64,000 bases of DNA from CAVQNQ01 sp963714205 (GCA_963714205.1 CAVQNQ010000008.1:186001-250000); one strand, 5' to 3'. Shown: positions 23,165 to 32,116, counted from the first letter of the stretch. Notes: generated by a model not told the origin, from the letters alone. Numbers and translations are program-made.

Positions 23165-24270
23165 ACAACATCTACATGCGCGAGGTGATGGAACTGGCGC
23201 GCCAGGGCCGCGCGCTGGCCAGCCCCAATCCCATGGTGGGGGCGGTGCTGGTGAAGGATGGCGAGGTGGTGGGGCGCGGCTTCCACACTTATGCGGGTTT
23301 GCAGCACGCCGAAATCATCGCCCTGTCGCAGGCCGGGGAACGCGCGCGCGGCGCCACGCTATTCGTGAACCTGGAGCCGTGTTCGCACCAGGGCCGCACG
23401 CCGCCCTGCGTGGACGCTCTGATCCACGCGGGTATCGAGCGCGTGGTGGCGCCCATCGGAGACCCCAATCCGCTGGTGGCGGGCGAGGGTTTCCGCAGGC
23501 TGCGCGATGCGGGCGTGGAAGTGGTGGTGGACTCCGAAATGGCCGCCGAGGCGGAAAAGCTGAACCAGGGCTTCCTGCACTTCATGCGCACGGGGCGGCC
23601 GCTGGTGACGCTGAAGGCGGCCATCACGCTGGATGGCAAGATCTCCGCGCCGGACGACAACCGCGGCTGGATCACCAGCGATCGGGCGCGGTCCCACGTC
23701 CAGGAGCTGCGGCACGATCACGACGCCATTCTGACGGGGATCGGCACGGTGCTGGCCGACGACTGCCTGCTGACGGACCGGACGGGCCTGCCGCGATGCC
23801 GGCCGCTGGTGCGCATCGTCATGGACTCGCAGCTCCGCCTGCCGCTGGATTCCAAAATGGTCCGCAGCGCCGCGGGAGACCTGGTGGTGGCCACCACCTC
23901 GGCCTCCTCTCCGGAGCGCCGCAAGATGCTGGAAGGGCGCGGCGTGCAGGTGCTGTTATGCGATGGGCGAAGCGGCCGCGCGGATCTGGATGGCGTGGTG
24001 CGCTGGCTGGGACGGCAGCGCTATCTTTCGCTGATGATCGAGGCGGGCAGCAAAATCAACTGGACGGCCCTCGAAAGCGGCTGCGTGGACCGGGTGGTTT
24101 TCTACTACGCCCCCAAGATTCTGGGCGGACTGGAAGCCCTGCCGCTGGCTGGAGGCATCGGGAGGCGGCGGCGCGCGGACGCCATCACGCTGCACGATAT
24201 CGCGATCCACCCGATTCCGCCGGATGAATTCGTGGTCGAGGGAAGCCTGGATGTTCACCGGGATCGTTGA
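23161..24270 (+). CDS. ribD: Bifunctional riboflavin deaminase/reductase RibD
   Basis: A 369-residue bifunctional enzyme. The N-terminal pyrimidine deaminase (1-145) has the zinc site H49-A-E51 and PC74SHQGRTPPC83. The C-terminal reductase (150-369) includes TLKAAITLDGKISAP, the HDAILTGIGTVLADD loop and EAGSKINWTAL. It performs the second and third steps of riboflavin synthesis from GTP. The ATG at 23161 overlaps the ftsY stop, and its end overlaps ribE by 20 nt. No FMN riboswitch is seen upstream. ribBA and ribH are not in the window. Confidence 0.95.
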   Translation: MNNIYMREVMELARQGRALASPNPMVGAVLVKDGEVVGRGFHTYAGLQHAEIIALSQAGERARGATLFVNLEPCSHQGRTPPCVDALIHAGIERVVAPIGDPNPLVAGEGFRRLRDAGVEVVVDSEMAAEAEKLNQGFLHFMRTGRPLVTLKAAITLDGKISAPDDNRGWITSDRARSHVQELRHDHDAILTGIGTVLADDCLLTDRTGLPRCRPLVRIVMDSQLRLPLDSKMVRSAAGDLVVATTSASSPERRKMLEGRGVQVLLCDGRSGRADLDGVVRWLGRQRYLSLMIEAGSKINWTALESGCVDRVVFYYAPKILGGLEALPLAGGIGRRRRADAITLHDIAIHPIPPDEFVVEGSLDVHRDR

Positions 24271-24892
24271 GGAGTTGGGCACGGTGGAGATGCTCGCGCC
24301 GCGCGCGGCCGGAGCGCGCCTCGCGGTGCGCTGCCGGACGGTGCTCGAAGACCTGGTGCTGGGCGGGAGCATCCTGGTGAACGGGGTGTGCCTCACGGCC
24401 GTGGAGCCGCGGTCCGGATCGTTTACGGCGGACCTGGCTCCCGAAACGCTGCGGCGCAGCAACCTGGGCGAGCTGCGCGCGGGCTCGCGCGTCAACCTGG
24501 AGCGCCCGCTATCGCTCGCGGGCCGTCTGAGCGGCCATATCGTGCAGGGCCACGTGGATGGCACGGGCGAGTTCCTGTCGCTCGAGGCGCTGGGCGATGA
24601 GAACTGGTGGCTGCGGATTGGCGTGCCGCGAGAGATCGAGCGGTACCTGGTGGAGAAGGGTTCCATCGCGGCCGACGGCGTGAGCCTGACCGTGGCGGAG
24701 ATCGCAGGCGGCGTGCTGGCGGTATCGGTGATTCCCCACACGTTCCGGAACACGACGCTGGGCGGATACCGCGCCGGGGCGCGCGTCAATCTGGAATGCG
24801 ACATCCTAGCCAAGTATGTGGATAAGCTGCTGCGCAAGCCGGACACGGCGGCGCCGCTGACGGTCGAGAAGCTGCGCGAGAACGGGTATTGA
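24251..24892 (+). CDS. ribE: Riboflavin synthase alpha subunit
   Basis: A 213-residue enzyme that dismutates two 6,7-dimethyl-8-ribityllumazine molecules to riboflavin. It has the two family repeats: MFTGIVEELGTVE at residue 1 with NGVCLTAV, and GHIVQGHVDGTGEF at about 96 with DGVSLTVAEI and VIPHTFRNTTLG. The ATG at 24251 is chosen because MFTGIVEE is the conserved N-terminus. The frame is open nine codons further, within ribD. The 188 bp after it are AT-rich and hold the ACTTAG repeats described separately. Confidence 0.95.
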   Translation: MFTGIVEELGTVEMLAPRAAGARLAVRCRTVLEDLVLGGSILVNGVCLTAVEPRSGSFTADLAPETLRRSNLGELRAGSRVNLERPLSLAGRLSGHIVQGHVDGTGEFLSLEALGDENWWLRIGVPREIERYLVEKGSIAADGVSLTVAEIAGGVLAVSVIPHTFRNTTLGGYRAGARVNLECDILAKYVDKLLRKPDTAAPLTVEKLRENGY

Positions 24893-25009
24893 GGGAGGGA
24901 CCGCGCGGAGATCGCCGCTCTCTCGGGTACCATGTCCCAGTTACAAACTCATCACGATGGAATAACAAGTCAATTACTCAATCAATCAACTCTGTTACTC
25001 CTAACACGT

Positions 25010-25037
25010 ACTTAGAAACACATTCTCCACGACTTAG
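25010..25037 (+). promoter_or_regulatory. Direct ACTTAG repeats upstream of the OPA-type carrier
   Basis: ACTTAG occurs at 25010-25015 and 25032-25037, 22 bp apart and in the same orientation, about 45-70 bp before the carrier start. The same pentamer recurs upstream of the receptor gene in this locus. Two helical turns of spacing suits a dimeric DNA-binding protein. Confidence 0.35.
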
Positions 25038-25080
25038 TAATTGAGTAGCATCCGCGCTCTGATACCATGGGCCGTCATCA

Positions 25081-26430
25081 ATGCCGGCCGCCCGTCTGAA
25101 AGAAGCCGAGAATCGCCGCCGAACGGATCCGCAGCGGGTCCGGCAGTGGCAAGCCGCGACGATTGCGCTATTGTTCACGGGGTACGCGGGATATTACTTC
25201 TGCCGGTCGGACCTGTCGGTGGCCATCCCGCTGATCGTCGAGGAACTGGGTCTCCACGGCGTACCGGCCGCGGAAGCGACGGTACGGCTGGGTTCGATGG
25301 TTTCTCTGGGGGTGCTCGGATACGCCGCCGGGAAGTTCTTGTTGGCCGGCTTGGCCGACTTTCTGGGAGGGCGGCGGAATTTTCTGGGGGGCATGCTGGG
25401 CGCGATCCTGTTCACGGTGATCTTCTGCCTGGGCGGCGGCCTTCCCGTGTTTACGCTGGCCTGGGTGGCCAACCGCTTCGTGCAATCGCTGGGTTGGGGC
25501 GGTCTGGTTAAGATCGCGTCGCGATGGTTTCCGTATTCGGCGTACGGGACCGTAATGGGAATCCTGAGCCTCAGCTTTCTGGTGGGCGACGCGGCCGCGA
25601 GAAAGGTCCTGGGATGGCTGATCGCGGGTGGGTTTGGCTGGCGGGCATTATTCCTGGCGGCGGCGGGAGCGCTGTTGGCGATTTTTGCGCTGAACCTGCT
25701 GTTCCTCCGGGAATCGCGAACGGAAATCGGAGCCGCCGAGCCGGAGGTGAACCCGCTGAACGTGTTCGGCGAGGAGGAGAACGCGAAGCCGCGGAGCGTG
25801 GGCGGTTTGCTGCGCCCGTTGCTGGGGAACCCGGCCTTCATCGTCGTCCTTCTGCTCTCGCTGGGCTGCACGCTCGTGCGGGAGACCTTCAATACCTGGA
25901 CTCCCACGTTTCTGCATGCGGCGGGATTCAGCGTGGCGCAGGCGGCCGGAGAGAGCGCCTGGTTCCCGCTGATCGGCGCGGTTTCGGTAATGGCGGCGGG
26001 GCTGGCCAGCGACCGGTTGGGAGCGCGGGGACGGGCGGTGGTCATGAGCGCGGGACTGTTGATTGCGACTTTTGCCTTGTGGGGATTGGGTTCCGTCTCT
26101 GGCGCGGCGTCGGGCAGGCTAGCGGTGGAACTGGTGGGCGTCGTGGCGTTCGGGCTGGTCGGGCCATATTCCTACCTGGCAGGGGCGATGGCGCTCGATT
26201 TCGGGGGGCGGACGGGCGGCGCCATGAGTTCCGGCCTGATCGACGGAGTCGGCTACCTGGGCGGCGCGCTAGCAGGCGATACCTTCGCCCGGCTCGCGCA
26301 GGCATTCGGGTGGGCGAGTGCTTTCCGGCTGCTGGGAGCGGTGACGGCGGTGTCCTGTCTGTGGGCCGTCGCCCTGGTGTGGATACAGCGCCGAAAGGCG
26401 CGCGAGGTTATTCCGGAGCCGGGACGATAG
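25081..26430 (+). CDS. MFS transporter, organophosphate:phosphate antiporter (OPA) type
   Basis: A 449-residue, 12-helix carrier with the OPA/GlpT-UhpT layout: a conserved early helix TGYAGYYFCRSDLSVAIPLI, LGYAAGKFLLAGLADFLGGR, a central loop rich in charged residues (ESRTEIGAAEPEVNP) and RETFNTWTPTFL. Known OPA carriers exchange phosphorylated organics such as glycerol-3-phosphate or hexose phosphates for phosphate. The gene is followed by a TonB receptor and the phnW-phnX genes on the same strand, so a phosphonate substrate is a reasonable inference. The start is ATG 25081. Confidence 0.82.
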   Translation: MPAARLKEAENRRRTDPQRVRQWQAATIALLFTGYAGYYFCRSDLSVAIPLIVEELGLHGVPAAEATVRLGSMVSLGVLGYAAGKFLLAGLADFLGGRRNFLGGMLGAILFTVIFCLGGGLPVFTLAWVANRFVQSLGWGGLVKIASRWFPYSAYGTVMGILSLSFLVGDAAARKVLGWLIAGGFGWRALFLAAAGALLAIFALNLLFLRESRTEIGAAEPEVNPLNVFGEEENAKPRSVGGLLRPLLGNPAFIVVLLLSLGCTLVRETFNTWTPTFLHAAGFSVAQAAGESAWFPLIGAVSVMAAGLASDRLGARGRAVVMSAGLLIATFALWGLGSVSGAASGRLAVELVGVVAFGLVGPYSYLAGAMALDFGGRTGGAMSSGLIDGVGYLGGALAGDTFARLAQAFGWASAFRLLGAVTAVSCLWAVALVWIQRRKAREVIPEPGR

Positions 26431-26463
26431 GCTAGCGATGCCGGGCCGGTTTCTTTTGACGAA

Positions 26464-26529
26464 CACTTATCGAGCTTCGAGGAGCACTTAGAGAAGTGAA
26501 GGGAGCTTGTATCTCTACCCGGGCACTTA
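26464..26529 (+). promoter_or_regulatory. CACTTA direct repeats upstream of the TonB receptor
   Basis: CACTTA at 26464, 26485 and 26524, all in the same orientation; the first two are 21 bp apart. They lie 155-220 bp before the receptor start and share ACTTA with the two repeats upstream of the OPA-type carrier. Confidence 0.35.
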
Positions 26530-26573
26530 CTTTCAGGCTGCTGCGATCTCGTATTGCGCCGCACGAATTCTGG

Positions 26574-26585
26574 TTTGTTAACAAA
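26574..26585. promoter_or_regulatory. 12-bp perfect palindrome upstream of the TonB receptor
   Basis: TTTGTTAACAAA is self-complementary over 12 bp, centred 106 bp before the receptor start in a 255-bp intergenic region. It is a candidate operator for a dimeric regulator. Confidence 0.4.
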
Positions 26586-26685
26586 TCGTACCAAGTCCGC
26601 TTTGTCATCGAGAGGTTAGCAAATTTTAGTATTGCTGTAACATCTGCCTAGTATCCTTCGCAATAGTGCTTTTAAGGAGGCTTTG

Positions 26686-29600
26686 GTGACACTCAGAAGA
26701 ATCTCAACTATTACATGTGTGCTCCGCGCGGCCGTTTTCACGCTAGCCGCATCGGGGGCTTTGGCCCAGTCCACCTATGGAACGATTTACGGCACTGTAA
26801 CCGACCCATCCGGCGCGGTGGTTCGCGGGGCGAACGTGGAAGCTCGCGATGAGCAGACGGGGGTCGCCCTCAATCTGTTAACCGATGCCAATGGGCAGTA
26901 TCGCTTCGTGAACCTGGATCCCGGCGTGTATACGATCGCGGCTGCGGCTGTCGGTTTCAGCCGAACGGAACGGAAAGGGGTTCCGTTGCTGGCCCGCGAG
27001 GAGCTGGCGATCCCTTTTCAGTTGGCCGTCGCCAACGCTGAAGGCACCACGATTGAGGTAACGGCAACGCCCGTCGTCTCCGAACAACCCACGCTGTCCT
27101 ATTCCAAGTCCGGTGACGACATCAGCGATCTGGCTTTGAATTTCCGCGCAACCGCCAGCCCCAGCCCGATCGGCGTCTCGACCCTTTCACCCGCCGTTCA
27201 GAGCGACAGCAGCGGGAACATCACCATAGCGGGCCAACTGCCCACGGCGACGTCCTTCTCGCTGGACGGAGTATCGACGCAGCTTCCGCGCTACGGCGGC
27301 CCGACCACCGATCTTTTTCCGTCGGTTGAGGGCATCGCCGAATTTAAGGTGAACACCGCCTCCAACAGCGCGGAATTCGCGCAGCCGACCGACATCACGG
27401 TCATCAGCCGCGGCGGCACAAACGACTTTCATGGAGGCGCTTTCTGGTATTTTCAGCGCGAGGATTTCAATGCCAGAGACGGAATCAGCGGCATCGTTCC
27501 AACCGGCGACGCCGATACGTTCGGAACGTCCATCGGCGGTCCGGTGTGGATACCGGGTGTTTACAACGGCAAGAACAAGACCTTCTTCTATTTCGATTAT
27601 GAAGGCGTCCGGCTAAACGCCAATAGCCTGATCGACACCAACACGATTCCCGCGTCGTGGTTGACCGGGGATCTTAGCGGCGCCGGATCGCAGGTGGTCG
27701 ATACCAACGGCAATCCGATCCCCGGCAACAAGATTCCGACTTCCGAGATTGACGCCACGTCGGCCAAGCTGATCCCGTACGTTTTTCCGGCGGCGACAAA
27801 CAGCGAGAACGCACTGACCGCCCCCAACCTGGTGCAACCTTTTCCAGCAACTTACAACAACGATGGATTCGACGGACGGCTCGACCAGAACTTCGGCGCC
27901 AGCCACCGCCTGTGGGGCCGTGTGACGCAGAAGACCATCGCGTCCGTGGGGACGGACGCCGCGCTCGGCGCAGGCGGCGCCGGGGACGCGGCCTACAACC
28001 CGCTGATGGGCCCATTTACAACCGACTCGGATCTTACAAACATCGCTATTGCCTACAACTGGATCGTTAATCCCTCTCTGGTCAATGAACTTCGCTTCGG
28101 ATACACTCGGGCGAACTTTACTTTCAGCTACCCGGAGGCCGCCGAAGGTAACACGATCGTGTCCAATGCGGGCATACAGGGCCTGCCCGGTCCCCCCAAG
28201 AACGGTTTGGGTGGCGTACCCGTATTCTACATGGGCGATATTCTGGGCGGGCAGACCAATCCGTACGGGCACCCACGCGTAAACAAGAATGGAAACCTCG
28301 AAATCGGGGACAATATATCGTGGGTGCACGGACGCCACAGCCTGAAGTTCGGCGCTGAGTTTCGCCGCCTCAACTATCAGGACAACATCACGTTTAACCT
28401 CGGCGACGAGTATGGCGATTACTTCTACGGCGGAAGCGACGCGCAGGCTTTCACTACGTTCCTGCTTGGCAGGGTTGACGATGCCGTGCAGGCGCAGAAC
28501 GGGCCAGACGGGAAGCCGTTCGGTTACCACTATGGCGGTTTCGCGCAGGACGAGTGGCGGCTGCGTCCGAACTTTTCGCTGAATATCGGCCTGAGATACG
28601 AAATCAATACGCCCTTCAACGATGCCACGCACCAGCTCGGCAATTTCGATACGAATGTCAAGGGCGGGGCGCTCATCATTCAGAACGAAGAGACCGGCCT
28701 GATTAACCCATTGTGGAGAATGGCTGTCGGCAACACTCCCTTTATTACCGCGAGCCAAGTGGGCTGGCCGGATACGCTGCGCCAGACCGATTACGGCAAC
28801 GTTCAGCCGCGCTTGGGTCTAGCTTGGAGTCCTGGAACGGATGGCAAAACCTCGGTGCGCGCCTCCGTGGGCCGGTACTCGGTTCCGGTCCTGGGCGCGG
28901 TGCTTTACTCGCTGCTGGGCGTGGATACCAGTTACTACGCCGATTTCGGCACGACCTTCTTCCCCGACGCCTTTCCGACGGGCGCGGGCGCCGCGGCTGC
29001 CTACCCCGGCTATCGGCGCGCCAACCAGTTCGACCTGAAAGACCCATCGGTGATTCAGGGGACTTTCTCCATCGATCGCAATATCGGCTGGAATACGCTG
29101 GTGCGGGCCAGTTACACCATGTCGCACACTTACAACCTGATTTACAGCCCGGACCTCAACCAGGTTGAGCCGAACACGATCGGCTACGCCGCGCTGACGG
29201 CCACTCCCGCCTTGCGCCAGCAAAATCTGCTATACCCCAACTTCCGCGAAGTGCTGACTCGCGCCAACGGACCCAGCGACAAGTACGATGCGGTGACCTT
29301 CGAGATCAACAAGCGCTTCTCGAACGGCCTGAACTTTACAAACAACTATACCTGGGCGAAGAATATCACCAATGCGCTCGGCGCCGTGCCGTCGGGAGCC
29401 ATTCCCGTCGGAGGCCAGGGCGACAACGGCGACAACGTCCTGAACTATTTCAATATCGCCGCGGATTACGGGAACGCGTATTACAACCCCACCCAGCGGT
29501 TCGTAAGCACGTTCTTTTACGATCTGCCGTTTGGCCGGGGTCAGAGGTTCGCGGGCAATATCAGCCGGGCCGAAAACCTGGTTGTCGGCGGCTGGCGCGT

Positions 29601-30069
29601 GACCGGTCTCACCGTCGCTCAGACCGGTCCGTGGCTGACGCCCTTCTTCTCCAGCGGCGTCTCCGATCCATCCGGCACGGCGCCCTCGGATCGCTCGGTA
29701 AAGCAACAGCGTCCGGACTGCGTCGCGGGCCAGAGCGGCTATCTCTCCAACCCCACGTCCGCCGAGTACTTCAATGTCTCGGCTTTCAGCATTCCGGCGA
29801 GCAACATCGGCCGCTTCGGTAACTGCGGCTCCGGCATCCTTGAGGGGCCGGGAACGGTATCGTTCTCGTCGTCGGTGGGCAAGACCTTCTCCCTTACCGA
29901 GCGGGTTGGCGTGCGCTATGAGGCGCAGTTCGCGAATCTTTTCAATATCCTGAACATGGCAGCTCCGAATATGAATGTCGGAAGTTCTTTCGGACTGGTC
30001 ACCCAGAGCCAAGGGGTCGGACAGGGCGGTCCCCGCACGATTCAGATGATGCTGCGGCTGCTTTTCTGA
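26686..30069 (+). CDS. TonB-dependent receptor, Oar-like, with carboxypeptidase-regulatory domain
   Basis: A 1127-residue outer-membrane receptor. The signal peptide runs to about residue 28 (AASGALA-Q). The carboxypeptidase-regulatory-like domain spans about 33-115 (YGTVTDPSGAVVRGANV, LDPGVYTIAA). A plug domain follows at about 120-260 (FSLDGVSTQLPRYGGP, FKVNTASNSAEF, ISRGGTNDFHG), then a long barrel ending in an aromatic residue (RTIQMMLRLLF). This type takes up large or scarce substrates. GTG 26686 is preferred over TTG 26683 because AAGGAGG at 26674-26680 is then 5 nt away. Its position between an OPA carrier and phnW suggests a phosphonate ligand. Confidence 0.9.
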   Translation: MTLRRISTITCVLRAAVFTLAASGALAQSTYGTIYGTVTDPSGAVVRGANVEARDEQTGVALNLLTDANGQYRFVNLDPGVYTIAAAAVGFSRTERKGVPLLAREELAIPFQLAVANAEGTTIEVTATPVVSEQPTLSYSKSGDDISDLALNFRATASPSPIGVSTLSPAVQSDSSGNITIAGQLPTATSFSLDGVSTQLPRYGGPTTDLFPSVEGIAEFKVNTASNSAEFAQPTDITVISRGGTNDFHGGAFWYFQREDFNARDGISGIVPTGDADTFGTSIGGPVWIPGVYNGKNKTFFYFDYEGVRLNANSLIDTNTIPASWLTGDLSGAGSQVVDTNGNPIPGNKIPTSEIDATSAKLIPYVFPAATNSENALTAPNLVQPFPATYNNDGFDGRLDQNFGASHRLWGRVTQKTIASVGTDAALGAGGAGDAAYNPLMGPFTTDSDLTNIAIAYNWIVNPSLVNELRFGYTRANFTFSYPEAAEGNTIVSNAGIQGLPGPPKNGLGGVPVFYMGDILGGQTNPYGHPRVNKNGNLEIGDNISWVHGRHSLKFGAEFRRLNYQDNITFNLGDEYGDYFYGGSDAQAFTTFLLGRVDDAVQAQNGPDGKPFGYHYGGFAQDEWRLRPNFSLNIGLRYEINTPFNDATHQLGNFDTNVKGGALIIQNEETGLINPLWRMAVGNTPFITASQVGWPDTLRQTDYGNVQPRLGLAWSPGTDGKTSVRASVGRYSVPVLGAVLYSLLGVDTSYYADFGTTFFPDAFPTGAGAAAAYPGYRRANQFDLKDPSVIQGTFSIDRNIGWNTLVRASYTMSHTYNLIYSPDLNQVEPNTIGYAALTATPALRQQNLLYPNFREVLTRANGPSDKYDAVTFEINKRFSNGLNFTNNYTWAKNITNALGAVPSGAIPVGGQGDNGDNVLNYFNIAADYGNAYYNPTQRFVSTFFYDLPFGRGQRFAGNISRAENLVVGGWRVTGLTVAQTGPWLTPFFSSGVSDPSGTAPSDRSVKQQRPDCVAGQSGYLSNPTSAEYFNVSAFSIPASNIGRFGNCGSGILEGPGTVSFSSSVGKTFSLTERVGVRYEAQFANLFNILNMAAPNMNVGSSFGLVTQSQGVGQGGPRTIQMMLRLLF

Positions 30070-30084
30070 GCGGCAGTTCCGGCG

Positions 30085-30107
30085 CGGCTGGGTCAACCTC
30101 TCAGCCG
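30085..30107 (+). terminator. Weak hairpin after the TonB receptor gene
   Basis: CGGCTG (30085-30090) and CAGCCG (30102-30107) form a 6-bp stem with an 11-nt loop, 16 nt past the receptor stop. No T-tract follows, so intrinsic termination is doubtful; it may only attenuate read-through into phnW. Confidence 0.25.
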
Positions 30108-30145
30108 GGGCATCGTTCGAAGAGCAGTTTTCTGACCGATTCGAT

Positions 30146-30164
30146 ATCCTGAACTTCTCAGGAT
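30146..30164 (+). promoter_or_regulatory. Hairpin over the 5' end of phnW
   Basis: ATCCTGA (30146-30152), loop ACTTC, TCAGGAT (30158-30164) form a perfect 7-bp stem. The right arm contains the AGGA that would serve the ATG at 30172 and the first two bases of the ATG at 30163. If transcribed, it would mask translation initiation of phnW. Confidence 0.4.
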
Positions 30165-30171
30165 GAGTACT

Positions 30172-31314
30172 ATGACAGCCTCGAAGCTACTGTTTACTCC
30201 CGGTCCTTTGTCCACCAGCGATCAGGTCAAGGAAGCCATGTTGCGCGACCTGGGGTCCCGCGACGCGGAATTCATCGCGCTGGTGCGCGCAATCCGCGAG
30301 CGCCTCGTGGAACTCGCCGAGCCGGGCGGCGACGCTTACGAAGCCGTGCCGATGCAGGGCTCGGGCACTTTTGCGATCGAGTCGGTGATCTCGAGCGCTA
30401 TCCCGCGCAATGGCGGCCTACTGGTCCTGGTCAACGGCGCCTACGGCCGCAGGATCGCCAAGATCGCCAGGACGCTGGGGATTACCACCGTGGAACTGGC
30501 CTGCGAAGAGGACCAGCGAATAGACCCCGACCGCGTGGCCACCGCACTGGCTCGCAACAGCGTCATCACGCACGTGGCCGCTGTGCATTGCGAAACAACC
30601 ACGGGGATCGTCAACCCCGTGGAAGAAATCGGCGCCGTGGTCAGCGCGGAATCGCGCGTGTACCTGGTCGATGCCATGAGCAGTTTCGGCGGGATCCCCA
30701 TGAGCGTTTCGGCCGCGCGCATCGATTTCCTGGTCTCGTCCGCCAACAAATGCATCCAGGGAGTGCCCGGATTCGGGTTCATCATCGCGCGGCGCAGCCG
30801 CCTGCTGGAATGCGAAGGCCGCGCGCGCAGCGTCAGCCTGGATCTGCTGGCGCAATGGAAGGGGCTCGAAGCCGACGGGCAGTTCCGGTTCACGCCTCCA
30901 ACGCACGCGGTGCTGGCCTTCTGGCAGGCGCTCGAAGAACTGAGGGCGGAGGGCGGCGTGGCCGCGCGCGCGGCCCGGTACGCGCTGAATCAGCAGGTGC
31001 TGGCGCGCGAGATGCGCGTTATGGGCTTCGACGCATATCTTCCCGGGGAGTTGCAGAGCGGCATCATCACGTCATACCACTATCCGGCTGACCTGCATTT
31101 CGATTTCGAGATCTTCTACAAGCGGCTGAGCGATCGGGGATTCGTTATTTATCCTGGCAAGCTGACCCAGGCGCAGTGTTTCCGCATCGGCACCATCGGC
31201 TGCATTTATCCGGGAGATGTGCTGGCGCTCACGGTGGCCATCCGGGAGGTCCTGGCGAAATTGGGAGTGCGGAGTGCGTCATCCTGTCTCGAAGACGTGG
31301 AGCAACCGAGATGA
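30172..31314 (+). CDS. phnW: 2-aminoethylphosphonate:pyruvate transaminase
   Basis: A PLP enzyme converting 2-aminoethylphosphonate and pyruvate to phosphonoacetaldehyde and alanine. It has LLFTPGPLSTSDQVKEAML at the N-terminus, MQGSGTFAIESVI, VHCETTTGIVNP, LVDAMSSFGGIP and SSANKCIQGVPGFGF with the PLP lysine (residue 193 from this start). The length, 380 residues, is near the family norm. ATG 30172 is preferred because AGGA lies 8 nt upstream; ATG 30163 would add three residues. Its stop overlaps the phnX ATG, so the two-step pathway is translationally coupled. Confidence 0.93.
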   Translation: MTASKLLFTPGPLSTSDQVKEAMLRDLGSRDAEFIALVRAIRERLVELAEPGGDAYEAVPMQGSGTFAIESVISSAIPRNGGLLVLVNGAYGRRIAKIARTLGITTVELACEEDQRIDPDRVATALARNSVITHVAAVHCETTTGIVNPVEEIGAVVSAESRVYLVDAMSSFGGIPMSVSAARIDFLVSSANKCIQGVPGFGFIIARRSRLLECEGRARSVSLDLLAQWKGLEADGQFRFTPPTHAVLAFWQALEELRAEGGVAARAARYALNQQVLAREMRVMGFDAYLPGELQSGIITSYHYPADLHFDFEIFYKRLSDRGFVIYPGKLTQAQCFRIGTIGCIYPGDVLALTVAIREVLAKLGVRSASSCLEDVEQPR

Positions 31315-32111
31315 ACAACAACTCACCCGCAAAAGCCGTCATCTTCGACTGGGCGGGCACAACCGTGGATTACGGAAGCTGCGCGCCGGTGGACGCCTTC
31401 GTCGAGCTGTTCAGACGCCACGGCGTGGAAGTCACTTTCGAGCAGGCGCGCATTCCGATGGGAGTGCACAAGAAGGAACATATCCGCCAATTGCTGGCGA
31501 TGGAGCCGGTGGTCCGTGCTTGGCATGGCATCCACGCGCGGGACGCATCGGAGCGGGATCTGGAGGCTCTGTACCGCGAGTTCGTGCCGCTGCAAACGGA
31601 AGTGATCGGTCTGCACGAGGATCTCATTCCGGGCGTGGTGGAAACGGTAGCGGAGCTGCGGGCCGCGGGCATCCGCATCGGCAGCACCACCGGCTATACC
31701 ACCGAGATGATGCACGGGCTGGTGGAACACGCAGCCGCGAATGGCTATTCCCCGGATTCCACGGTCTGCGCGGATGAAGTGCCGGCCGGCCGGCCGGCTC
31801 CCTGGATGGCTTTGATGGCGGCCATGCAAATAGGCATCTACCCATTGGCTGCGTGCGTGAAAGTCGGCGACACCGTCGCGGATATCCTGGAGGGGTTGAA
31901 CGCGGGTATGTGGACCGTGGGCGTCACGAAGACCGGAAATGAGATGGGTCTGGCAGAGAGCGCCGTGGCGGCGTTGCCCGCGAGCGAGCTCGCGTGCCGG
32001 CTGAACGCCGCGCGGGAGCGCCTGGCCCGCGCCGGCGCGCATTTCGTGATCGAGAGCGTGGCCGAACTTCCCCAGGTGATCCGCGAGATTGACGGGCGAA
32101 TGAACGGCTGA
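31311..32111 (+). CDS. phnX: Phosphonoacetaldehyde hydrolase (phosphonatase)
   Basis: A HAD-superfamily enzyme that cleaves the C-P bond of phosphonoacetaldehyde to acetaldehyde and phosphate. The nucleophile is D13 in IFDWAGTTVDYGS. The Schiff-base lysine specific to this family is K54 in PMGVHKKEH. Later HAD motifs are GSTTGYT and KVGDTVADILEGLNAGMWTV. The 266-residue length is normal. The ATG overlaps the phnW stop (ATGA). No PhnR-type regulator or ABC importer is adjacent. Confidence 0.95.
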   Translation: MNNNSPAKAVIFDWAGTTVDYGSCAPVDAFVELFRRHGVEVTFEQARIPMGVHKKEHIRQLLAMEPVVRAWHGIHARDASERDLEALYREFVPLQTEVIGLHEDLIPGVVETVAELRAAGIRIGSTTGYTTEMMHGLVEHAAANGYSPDSTVCADEVPAGRPAPWMALMAAMQIGIYPLAACVKVGDTVADILEGLNAGMWTVGVTKTGNEMGLAESAVAALPASELACRLNAARERLARAGAHFVIESVAELPQVIREIDGRMNG

Positions 32112-32116
32112 GACCT

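Noticed and set aside
24974..25048. Inverted repeat around ATTACTCAAT/AGTAATTGAGTA upstream of the OPA carrier
   Set aside because: Only 8 bp match and they are far apart in an AT-rich stretch; not distinguishable from chance.
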